DNA from: Chryseobacterium sp. BLS98
Lineage (GTDB): Bacteria; Bacteroidota; Bacteroidia; Flavobacteriales; Weeksellaceae
DNA: 64,000 bases
Reading direction: 5' to 3'
Assembly: GCF_001045445.1 (NCBI RefSeq)
Contig: NZ_LFNF01000001.1
Location: 496,001-560,000, forward strand
Part shown: positions 8,835-16,540 of the stretch, piece by piece
Layout of the letters: the number at the start of each line of letters is the position of its first letter
Numbering within the stretch: position 1 is the stretch's first letter
Translations under genes and position numbers: made by a program
Notes under the pieces: generated by a model
Database searches by the model: none
What the model was told of the DNA's origin: nothing
The model's input: the letters and a program-made list of their open reading frames with translations, nothing else

Positions 8835-10775
8835 TTAGTTGAACAAATACCACACAATACCAATATTTAACCTGAAGTCGTAAACCGGATAGTGTGGAAA
8901 TGCATATGCTTTATTGTTGGATAGAACTGTTCCTATCTGCTGGCCTTCTACATAGAAGAACATTTTTTTAACCTTCATATTGATATAAAGATCTGCGATA
9001 GGCTGTCCACCGATAGAAAATGAATCTGCATTAGGCAGAATATATTCGTTTAGGATGGGGAAATAATCTCTTGAGGCAAATTTTGAGAAGTAATAAACTT
9101 TCAACCCAGCCTGGATTTCTGCTGCTTTTTTAAACGCCTGGCTCTGGAAGAAGAAATTGGCCCTTCCTATAAAGCCAGGCATTGGAAGGATCTCTTTATT
9201 GGTCAGTGCATTCTGGAAATGAACTCTTGTATTCAGATGGAATTTCCCGAAACTGAATGTGGCATCTCCCCCGATTTGAGAGATATTCAGCGAGCTGCTG
9301 CTTTGTTGCGGCGCTCCGTCAGCATTGAAATAGGTATAATTGTCTATTCTGAAATAATTGGCAAAAATTTCGGTTTTAAACCATTTCAGATTAACACTTC
9401 CTCCAATTTCCGTTACCGTTTGATTCTTAGCATTTTCAAGATAATAATTGTATTTGTTGTAAACAGAAGTATTCAGAAGATAATTAAATGAAGGATAAGC
9501 ACTTTGGAAGTTCACTTTTGCATTCACAAAATAATCTTTTACCGGCTCAAACTTGATGTTATTGGTTGTTCTGAGATAACTGCCGAACTGGCTTCCATTG
9601 GAAAATTCCAAAAAGGATTTCAGCTGAAATTTGTCCCAAAGTTTTACCTGCAGATTTCCTACCGCTCCTATTCTGTTTTCTTTAAGTTCAGTAGGAAGAG
9701 TAACTCCATTTATTGTCATAAGATCTCTAACGCCAAATTTCAACATCTGATAACGCACTCCACCATCAAGCTTAAATTTTTCATTATTAAAAACAAGGCT
9801 TACCGTATTGCTGAAGTTATCAGAATATTTTTTTGTTGTGAGAGGAAAACCATTGGTCAGTTCGGTAGCAGCATCATCGTACCAATAAGTTTCTACTGCC
9901 CCTTGATTATAAAAATATTTGTTCCCCTGATGGGATAGGGTATGCCGTATGCTAAAAGGAAATTTCTCTGAATTAAAGGGTGTAAACTGATGGCTCAGAT
10001 AATACCTTCTGTACGAAAACTGGGAACTTGATGAAGCGAGATTCACCTGAGCGTTCTGCCTGTTACTGTAGTTGCTGTCACCGCTTTGAAAGAGATCATC
10101 TTCCGTGATTCCCCCACTTTCCTGGTTGTTTACATTCTGGTGAAGATAGTGGGCAAATAATTCATAGTTCCCACTCTTGGACACATAATGTCCTGAAAAT
10201 AAAGTATTGTTATTGGAAGCCAATGAATTTCTGTAAAATCCCTGAGAACGAAGTCCCATATACTCAAGAGCAAAGTTGAATCTTTTCCCGATATTCTGGG
10301 TATAAGTAGATTTTAATGCAGCACCATTCTTCATGGCTGTATGGTAAATGAAAGCAGCCGTAGGGGTTTTTACATCATAATATTTTACATCATCAGCACC
10401 AATGATCATGTATGCCTTGTTGGAAGGAAGCAGAGAAAGGTTCTGCTCGGGGTTGACTTCATAAATGAGAGGGTTAAATCCTGCTCCTATATTAGCAACC
10501 TGGGCTCTTCCAAAGTTATCTGTATTATTATATTGTGAAAAGATATGGGTTTTATCAAAAGTCATTACCGTATCAAAAATCTTCTTTTCAGAAAACTGGG
10601 TCTGATACTGGTAATCATTAATGGTAGGCTTAAAAATCTTCAGAGAATCTTTTTTCCCGGTATCTATAACAAGGGTATCTTCTTCTTTTTTGGATTGATT
10701 AGTGCCTGTTTTATTAACGACCTGCGCCTTTAGAACGCAGCCAAAGAAGAGGATTATAATAAGGATATACTTCAT
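8835..10775 (-). CDS. Putative outer membrane porin (Bacteroidota family)
   Basis: Signal peptide MKYILIIILFFGCVLKAQ at the chosen ATG (10773-10775); an upstream in-frame TTG would add seven residues before a less regular signal. After a short hydrophilic stretch the protein has long alternating aromatic/polar segments typical of a beta barrel and ends in DFRLNIGIVWYLFN, an outer membrane beta-signal with terminal aromatic residues. The region YEVNPEQNLSLLPSNKAY resembles the Bacteroidota putative porin family. Solute specificity cannot be inferred. It lies 13 bases upstream of bshC and may be cotranscribed with it. Confidence 0.75.
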   Translation of the reverse strand: MKYILIIILFFGCVLKAQVVNKTGTNQSKKEEDTLVIDTGKKDSLKIFKPTINDYQYQTQFSEKKIFDTVMTFDKTHIFSQYNNTDNFGRAQVANIGAGFNPLIYEVNPEQNLSLLPSNKAYMIIGADDVKYYDVKTPTAAFIYHTAMKNGAALKSTYTQNIGKRFNFALEYMGLRSQGFYRNSLASNNNTLFSGHYVSKSGNYELFAHYLHQNVNNQESGGITEDDLFQSGDSNYSNRQNAQVNLASSSSQFSYRRYYLSHQFTPFNSEKFPFSIRHTLSHQGNKYFYNQGAVETYWYDDAATELTNGFPLTTKKYSDNFSNTVSLVFNNEKFKLDGGVRYQMLKFGVRDLMTINGVTLPTELKENRIGAVGNLQVKLWDKFQLKSFLEFSNGSQFGSYLRTTNNIKFEPVKDYFVNAKVNFQSAYPSFNYLLNTSVYNKYNYYLENAKNQTVTEIGGSVNLKWFKTEIFANYFRIDNYTYFNADGAPQQSSSSLNISQIGGDATFSFGKFHLNTRVHFQNALTNKEILPMPGFIGRANFFFQSQAFKKAAEIQAGLKVYYFSKFASRDYFPILNEYILPNADSFSIGGQPIADLYINMKVKKMFFYVEGQQIGTVLSNNKAYAFPHYPVYDFRLNIGIVWYLFN

Positions 10776-10860
10776 GTGCTCATTTATATTGTTCAAAAAT
10801 CATCTGGACCTAAAAGGTTCATTATTGATTTTGGTACAGCAAAAATAAGAAATAAAAGGA

Positions 10861-10888
10861 AACAAAAACCCCTACATTTCGCAGGGGT
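10861..10888 (-). terminator. Intrinsic terminator after the secreted hypothetical
   Basis: On the minus strand ACCCCT (10883-10888) and AGGGGT (10868-10873) form a stem with a 9-base loop followed by TTTTTGTT. Confidence 0.75.
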
Positions 10889-10901
10889 CAAGATATGGTG
10901 T

Positions 10902-11579
10902 TTACTTATTTACGTATTCTACCAGTTTTATCATATCTGGTTCTTTGTTGAAATTGATTTTATTAGATTTCACAAAATTATCCAGATCTTTTTTATCTAC
11001 TGAAAAAATTGTGGCGGCATCTGTAGAGTTTTTAGGGAATTTGGAGAACTTTTTGTCTTTAGCTATAAGATAAAGGTCTTTATCTTTTTCATAATAGTCA
11101 TTAGCGTCTTTAGTAAAACCATTATTACTTTTCGTCCCTCCCATAAGCTCCATTTTTTCTCTTTTATATAAAGAAAATTTAGGATTGTCTACTAGCAGTA
11201 CCAAATATCCTGATTTTGTCTTACTATCATAAGAATAAGTAAGGGATTCGTATGTTTTTTTTAGGGTTGGAAATTGAATCTTAAGCCCTTCTGTTTTGTT
11301 TGCATTATATAACTCTTCCCCCATTTTGAATTCCATTTCATCCTGATATGCGTTGTAGCGAAGATCCTGAACATTTTTACTGTAATCTTTTATAGTAACT
11401 TTTTCGAATTTGTCTCCATTTACATATGGAGATCCATCGATTTTACGATCCTCCTTATGCACTCTTCCTGGTTTACTATAGAAACCATCTGGTGTTGTAA
11501 CAACATTTAAGATATCGGTGTTTTGGGAAAAAAGACTCTGTCCTACAAGTATTGTGATAATAAAAGTAATTTTTTTCAT
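10902..11579 (-). CDS. Secreted hypothetical protein
   Basis: 225 residues that I do not recognise. Signal peptide MKKITFIITILVGQSLFSQ (1-19). The mature part is hydrophilic and rich in Lys, Asp and Tyr, with no lipobox, membrane segment or repeat, ending in KLVEYVNK. It sits alone between two terminators (10861-10888 and 11602-11631), so it is probably its own transcription unit. Codon use and composition resemble the neighbours. Function unknown; a small periplasmic or surface-exposed protein is the most that can be said. Confidence 0.75.
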   Translation of the reverse strand: MKKITFIITILVGQSLFSQNTDILNVVTTPDGFYSKPGRVHKEDRKIDGSPYVNGDKFEKVTIKDYSKNVQDLRYNAYQDEMEFKMGEELYNANKTEGLKIQFPTLKKTYESLTYSYDSKTKSGYLVLLVDNPKFSLYKREKMELMGGTKSNNGFTKDANDYYEKDKDLYLIAKDKKFSKFPKNSTDAATIFSVDKKDLDNFVKSNKINFNKEPDMIKLVEYVNK

Positions 11580-11601
11580 ATTAATATTGATCTTTAAATT
11601 T

Positions 11602-11631
11602 AAAAAGCCGCTCTAGGAGCGGCTTTTTTTT
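11602..11631. terminator. Strong terminator after the SusD gene
   Basis: GCCGCTC (11607-11613) and GAGCGGC (11617-11623) form a 7-base stem with a 3-base loop, with A and T tracts on both sides. It is placed just after the SusD stop on the minus strand. Confidence 0.85.
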
Positions 11632-11634
11632 ATA

Positions 11635-13059
11635 TTAATTACCAAACCCTGGGTTAGGTGTTACTAATGTTCCAGGAACGTTGATTTCAGCTCTAGGAAT
11701 AGGGAAAGTTAATAATTGATTTCCTACGTTTCTAATAGTACCTGCTGTACCATTTGCACTTCTTTGAGTGATAGGTTGGTTTCTTCTCAATAGATCCCAA
11801 TAACCAAATCCTTCACCAACAAGTTCTTTTTGTCTTTCAACGTAAATATCATTCAATGTAACTGCTGTTGCTGCCGGTAATGCTCCTGTAGCTTTACCAC
11901 GTTTAGCCTGTATTAGGTTATAATACCCCAAGGCTACGGTAGGAGACCCACCATTAAGTTCAGCTTCAGCTCCGTTTAATAATATTTCCTCATATCTGAT
12001 AAGGTGAATATTGTCAAAGCTATTCACATATTTACCATTAAGAACATTCGCTGATGTAACAACAGACCCTCTTACGTCATCTGCAGCATATGAAGTTCTT
12101 AGAGCAGGTAATACTTTCATGTTTCCATATCCTGCAGGAGCAAGGTTTAATTTATTAGCAATAGATGTAGTTCCTAAATCGTTAGTTGAACCTACTGCAA
12201 TTTCAAAAATTGAGTTACCTGCAGAATTTGCTTTCGAGAAGCTACTTGAAAAATCTGCTGCTGGAATAACAGAATATCTGTTTGAAGCTACAATCTCCGC
12301 CACTAAGGTTCTCACTTTTGCAAAATCTCCTTTATACAGATAATATTTAGACATTAATGCTTTAACTGTGAACTGGTTAATTTCAGTTCTGTTCGTATGT
12401 ACAGATGCTGTTGGAGTCCCCATTAAAGAAAGTGCTTTATCAAAATCTGATTCGATTTGAGCTCTTGTTTCAGCTACTGTAGAACGAGCTTGCTTAGCAT
12501 CAGGATTATAAACTGTAGGAACAACCACTCCAGTAGTTCCTCCTGCATATTCTTGACCAAATAATCTTAGAAGGTCAAATAAAGCTAAAGCTCTGGCAGC
12601 GTAAGATTGACCTTTCAAATAATTAGCTCTTGCCTGAATAACTGCCGGATCCTGAGATGATTTCCATGTTAACTGACCTGAAGGTACATTGTTAATTACA
12701 ATGTTAGCCTTTGAAATCACCTGATACATGTTCATGTATGGACCTGAAGAATATTGGTCACCAGCTGTCATTGAGTATGATGCTACTGTTTGATAATAGC
12801 CTGCACCATTAGCAAAATCAGAATACATGTTATTACTTCTTACTTCTCCGATCATTAAGAAATCACATCCATAATAAGATGCATTTCTCATAGAAACATA
12901 TTGTCCTTTTACAAAAGAATCTAATTCTTCAATCGTATTCAAAGGACCTTGCTGAACTTGCTGATAAAATTCAGTTTCGATGAAATCATCGCTACAAGAA
13001 GTTAATGCTGCAGTCGATAAAACTGCTAACATTCCATATTTTAAAATATACTTTTTCAT
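11635..13059 (-). CDS. SusD/RagB-family outer membrane lipoprotein
   Basis: Substrate-binding lipoprotein partner of the adjacent SusC channel, on the outer face of the outer membrane. Lipobox LTSC with Cys22 as the lipidated residue. The TPR-like helical part and the C-terminal segment NDIYVERQKELVGEGFGYWDLLRRNQP are family landmarks, and the protein ends in FPIPRAEINVPGTLVTPNPGFGN, the usual SusD ending. 474 residues, full length. Starts 10 bases after the SusC stop, so the two are cotranscribed. There is no glycan-active enzyme or regulator alongside, so the ligand is unknown; peptide or other non-glycan ligands are possible. Confidence 0.95.
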   Translation of the reverse strand: MKKYILKYGMLAVLSTAALTSCSDDFIETEFYQQVQQGPLNTIEELDSFVKGQYVSMRNASYYGCDFLMIGEVRSNNMYSDFANGAGYYQTVASYSMTAGDQYSSGPYMNMYQVISKANIVINNVPSGQLTWKSSQDPAVIQARANYLKGQSYAARALALFDLLRLFGQEYAGGTTGVVVPTVYNPDAKQARSTVAETRAQIESDFDKALSLMGTPTASVHTNRTEINQFTVKALMSKYYLYKGDFAKVRTLVAEIVASNRYSVIPAADFSSSFSKANSAGNSIFEIAVGSTNDLGTTSIANKLNLAPAGYGNMKVLPALRTSYAADDVRGSVVTSANVLNGKYVNSFDNIHLIRYEEILLNGAEAELNGGSPTVALGYYNLIQAKRGKATGALPAATAVTLNDIYVERQKELVGEGFGYWDLLRRNQPITQRSANGTAGTIRNVGNQLLTFPIPRAEINVPGTLVTPNPGFGN

Positions 13060-13069
13060 TTCTTTCTAA

Positions 13070-15913
13070 TTAAAATTGAAGATTAAACCCTAATGAAACT
13101 GTTTTCTGTACCGGTAAGTTAAGGTTATTAGTTGCATTTAAGTTGTTCTCTGGGTCAAACTTAAGATTTTTGTCATAACGGTGAGTCAAGATGTTGTTAC
13201 CTTGAGCATATACTTCAAATCCGTTAAGACCTGTTCCTTTTAACATATTACTTGTAAACTTGTAACCAACTCTAATATTACTCAATCTTAAATAATCCGT
13301 TTTAGCCAAAAATCTTGTAGAACTTCTATTTGAGTTTGTAGCATTTAAATATACTGGCTTTGGATTGGCAGCGTTAGGGTTTGAAGGGGTCCAGAAATCA
13401 AGTGCATCTGTGGAACCTGGATAAGAAAATACATACTGACCATCAGATTGTGTATAAGAAGCCCAGTCATTTAATACTTTACCACCGAATCCGAATGTTC
13501 CTAAAGCTGATAATGTAAAGTTCTTATAAGATACATTAAGATTTACCCCTCCAAATACATTTGAATATGATCTTCCCTGTACAGCAAGTCCTGCTTCAGC
13601 ATATTTGTTGGTAGTTTCTCCATCAATACCGTTTTTATACCATAATGGATCTCCATTTGTAGGATCTACCCCAGCCCATTTTCTGATATAAAAAGTTCCG
13701 ATACCTTCACCTTCTCTAAGGATAGTGGATCCTGTAATTACATCCTGACCTCCATATAATGATGTAATCTCATTTTTCAATGTACTTAAGTTACCTCCGA
13801 TGCTTAAATTAAAGTCTTCTCCTCTAACTACATCATAGTTAACTGTAAATTCAAAACCTTTGTTCACTAATGATCCAACGTTAACATCTTTAAAAGGATA
13901 TGTTAAAGTACTTTCTGCTGGAATTGGTAAACCTTGAGACATTTGTAAAGGCACACTGAATACTAAGTCTTCTGTTTTCTTATTATAGTATTCTGCAGTA
14001 ATAGTCAGTCTATTCTTGAAGAAGCCCATATCAACACCTAAACTTAAAGGTTTTACAGTTTCCCATCTTAGATCAGGATTGTATACATATTTAAATGTTG
14101 CAGCAGGATTATCATTATAGTTTCCTGTATATTCATATAAAGAATATGGAATACTACTGATTGTATTTCCTACTTTCCCATATGATCCTCTTAATTTAAA
14201 TTGAGAAATTTTTTCCCATTCTTTTACAAATTGAAGTCTCGCTAAATCTACCCCTACTCCTACTGAATAGAAAGTCCCCCATTTTTGACCTGGCGTAAAG
14301 TTTGACAATGCATCTCTTCTTACGGAAGCATCTACTAAGATTAACTTATCAAAATCATAGTTCACTACTGCTGCATAACCATTTCTTGAGCTTACAGACT
14401 TTTCACCTCTTGCATATACCGGCTTAATAAAATTGCTTAATGTTTCTAGGTTTGGAGAACCTACATTTACACCTTGTCCAGCAACATATCTCATATTTCT
14501 TTGATAAGCTTCCTGAATAGCAGAGATATTGAATCTGTTTTTATCACCAACTTTAAAGTTGTAATTCACGATATTTTGTAGGTTCCAGTTAAAATATCTT
14601 GTTGTAGATTCAGTTTTTCTACCATTTACCTGATATCCATCTCCATGGATTGGGTTATAATAAGTATCGTTTTCTATATTATTTAATTCAGTTCCAAAAA
14701 CTATTTTATATGATAGGTTTTTTAAAATCTGATATTCTCCATATATATTTCCAAAAACCCTTGCAGTAGAAGCTCTAAAATAATTGTTATCTTGAACATA
14801 TCCAGAGTTAAATAAATTATTACTTAATCTTCCGCTGTTTCCTAAATAATACGTTCCATCTGCATTGTATCCCGGGTCCGTAGGTCTTGCAAATAATTCA
14901 AATAAAATTGGATTTGCAAATCCTCCTCCGTTTGGTAATGTATTGATTCTACTGTATGAAAGTTGAATATCAGTTCCGAATTTGAATTTATCTGTAGCTT
15001 TATAATCAACTTTCGAAGTAAAACCCAAACGCTTGAAGTCAGATCCTTTAAGTTCACTTTCCTGAAGGAAGTAGTTAGCAGAGTTATAATAAGTAATATT
15101 ATCATTTCCTCCACTAATTGATGCATTTACAGAGTTTTGATATCCACTTCTGCTAGTTACATCTCTCCAGTTTGTATTATTAGAAGTAGTGTAAATATTT
15201 TGTGCTACAGCACCATATCCTCCTGTTGCTGCATCTGCATAAACTTCTTCAGGAGTTACGCCGTCATAATTGGCTAAAGCATTAGCAAGTAGATATCTAT
15301 ATTGCTCTGTATTTAACCCCCTCATTCCTTCGATCGCACGTGAGTTTGTTCCAGATTCAAAGTTTAATGAAATCTTCGGTTTTCCTTTCTTTCCTGATTT
15401 TGTTGTAATAACAATTACCCCTGCACCTGCATCTGCTCCGTATACTGCAGTAGATGCAGCATCCTTAAGCACAGTTACACTCTCAATATCATCACTATTT
15501 AAGTTAGCTAGGATATTAGCAGTTGTTGCTCCAGTTGTTAAATCTCCACTCTGTACTCTGATACCATCTACTACATAAATTGGATTTACACCACCATTTA
15601 CAGATGCAATACCTCTTACACGAACCGATGCAAAACCTCCAGGCTGGCCCGACGCATTCCCCGTCTGAACACCAGAAACTCTACCTTGAAGCATTTTATC
15701 CACTGACGCTACAGGAACATCCTTTATAGCATCACTTTTCATTGTCCCTACTGCTCCAGTTAATTCTTTTACAGTTTTTTTCTGTCCGAATCCAACCATT
15801 ACTACTTCATCAATTTCTGTAGTAGCTGTGTCTTTTTTCGTTTTTTGCGCAAAAGCAGTAGTTCCAATAAAGAACAATGCCCCAACACTTAATACACGTA
15901 GTTTAACATTCAT
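13070..15913 (-). CDS. SusC/RagA-family TonB-linked outer membrane transporter
   Basis: TonB-dependent channel of 947 residues that pairs with the SusD downstream. Signal peptide 1-22 (ending TAFAQ), then EIDEVVMVGFGQKK (33-46), and a plug with SVRVRGIASVNGG, NPIYVVDGIRV, SVTVLKDAASTAVYGADAGA and ITTKSGKKGKP. The rest is a barrel ending QKTVSLGFNLQF. The usual N-terminal carboxypeptidase-like domain is absent, as in the receptor at the left end of the window; both go straight from signal peptide to TonB box and plug. The 600-base AT-rich upstream region carries a -7 box and direct repeats. Confidence 0.96.
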   Translation of the reverse strand: MNVKLRVLSVGALFFIGTTAFAQKTKKDTATTEIDEVVMVGFGQKKTVKELTGAVGTMKSDAIKDVPVASVDKMLQGRVSGVQTGNASGQPGGFASVRVRGIASVNGGVNPIYVVDGIRVQSGDLTTGATTANILANLNSDDIESVTVLKDAASTAVYGADAGAGVIVITTKSGKKGKPKISLNFESGTNSRAIEGMRGLNTEQYRYLLANALANYDGVTPEEVYADAATGGYGAVAQNIYTTSNNTNWRDVTSRSGYQNSVNASISGGNDNITYYNSANYFLQESELKGSDFKRLGFTSKVDYKATDKFKFGTDIQLSYSRINTLPNGGGFANPILFELFARPTDPGYNADGTYYLGNSGRLSNNLFNSGYVQDNNYFRASTARVFGNIYGEYQILKNLSYKIVFGTELNNIENDTYYNPIHGDGYQVNGRKTESTTRYFNWNLQNIVNYNFKVGDKNRFNISAIQEAYQRNMRYVAGQGVNVGSPNLETLSNFIKPVYARGEKSVSSRNGYAAVVNYDFDKLILVDASVRRDALSNFTPGQKWGTFYSVGVGVDLARLQFVKEWEKISQFKLRGSYGKVGNTISSIPYSLYEYTGNYNDNPAATFKYVYNPDLRWETVKPLSLGVDMGFFKNRLTITAEYYNKKTEDLVFSVPLQMSQGLPIPAESTLTYPFKDVNVGSLVNKGFEFTVNYDVVRGEDFNLSIGGNLSTLKNEITSLYGGQDVITGSTILREGEGIGTFYIRKWAGVDPTNGDPLWYKNGIDGETTNKYAEAGLAVQGRSYSNVFGGVNLNVSYKNFTLSALGTFGFGGKVLNDWASYTQSDGQYVFSYPGSTDALDFWTPSNPNAANPKPVYLNATNSNRSSTRFLAKTDYLRLSNIRVGYKFTSNMLKGTGLNGFEVYAQGNNILTHRYDKNLKFDPENNLNATNNLNLPVQKTVSLGFNLQF

Positions 15914-15970
15914 ATTAACAAATTTTAATATATTTTAATTAGCAAATATGTTAATAAATATTAACACTCA

Positions 15971-15978
15971 CAAATATA
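15971..15978 (-). promoter_or_regulatory. Candidate -7 box for the SusC-SusD operon
   Basis: TATATTTG on the minus strand matches TAnnTTTG and lies 58 bases before the SusC start. No TTG at the expected -33 spacing was seen. Confidence 0.4.
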
Positions 15979-16022
15979 GCCACCTCGCAAGCTTTAGCTT
16001 TATTTTACATATTGTTTTTAAC

Positions 16023-16131
16023 TAATGCGTGAAATAACCTGTATTAAGTAAAAACATCCCTCATTATTGTATAAATATTTTTTTTTCACACATGTCTTTT
16101 TTTTTAACAAATTATTATTAATGCGTGAAAT
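16023..16131. repeat. Direct repeat pair TAATGCGTGAAAT
   Basis: Two identical 13-base copies at 16023-16035 and 16119-16131, 96 bases start to start, about 110-215 bases upstream of the SusC start. The spacing is close to nine helical turns, which would suit a regulator binding both. An inverted GTGAAA half-site lies between them. Confidence 0.5.
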
Positions 16132-16311
16132 TTTATTTAGAATTTATATAAATTACAATAAAGTGAAATAGTACTTATAAAAAGCTATAAAAAAGATGAT
16201 TTTCATATACTTAAAAATCTTAAATTAATTACTCATTTCTTTTTTATAATTCTTAATGTTCTTAATTATACATTTCTGTTGCATTTAAAACCGCATATTT
16301 ATAGCTCTAAA

Positions 16312-16336
16312 TTTAGACACTATTTAGTGTTCTAAA
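16312..16336. repeat. Hairpin-forming inverted repeat with one bulge
   Basis: TTTAG-ACACTA, a TT loop, then TAGTGT-T-CTAAA: 11 pairs with one bulged T. There is no T-tract right after it, so it is not a typical terminator. Role unknown. Confidence 0.4.
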
Positions 16337-16490
16337 CCTTATTCAGAGTAAGCTTGAGACCTATTTTTGATGATAAGATACAAGTCGTAATTCTAAAACA
16401 TTTCAACCCTTTTCACATTTAAATTATCAATAAAAAAAATATTTGTAGAAATCTATGAAAATTACGTAAATCAAAAGAAAAAAAATTAAC

Positions 16491-16522
16491 AAAAAAACCA
16501 CTTTCCTAAAAAAGTGGTTTTT
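16491..16522. terminator. Terminator after infB
   Basis: AAACCACTTT (16495-16504) and AAAGTGGTTT (16511-16520) form a 10-base stem, with A tracts on the left and T on the right. It lies 19 bases beyond the infB stop. Confidence 0.8.
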
Positions 16523-16540
16523 ATATTTATGCTAAAAATT

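Larger units (their letters stand above)
15979..16490. other. Long AT-rich gene-free region upstream of SusC
   Basis: No ORF of note on either strand. It contains a 13-base direct repeat, TAATGCGTGAAAT, at 16023-16035 and 16119-16131; an inverted half-site TTTCAC at about 16084-16089 between them; and a hairpin at 16312-16336. The rest is poly-A/T-rich with no obvious signal. Confidence 0.6.

Noticed and set aside
8822..8863. Earlier TTG start for bshC
   Set aside because: It adds 14 residues unlike the family and overlaps the porin gene; the inner TTG fits better.
14842..15126. Minus-strand frame inside the SusC gene that resembles a short protein
   Set aside because: It is an alternative frame of strongly supported SusC coding sequence on the same strand.
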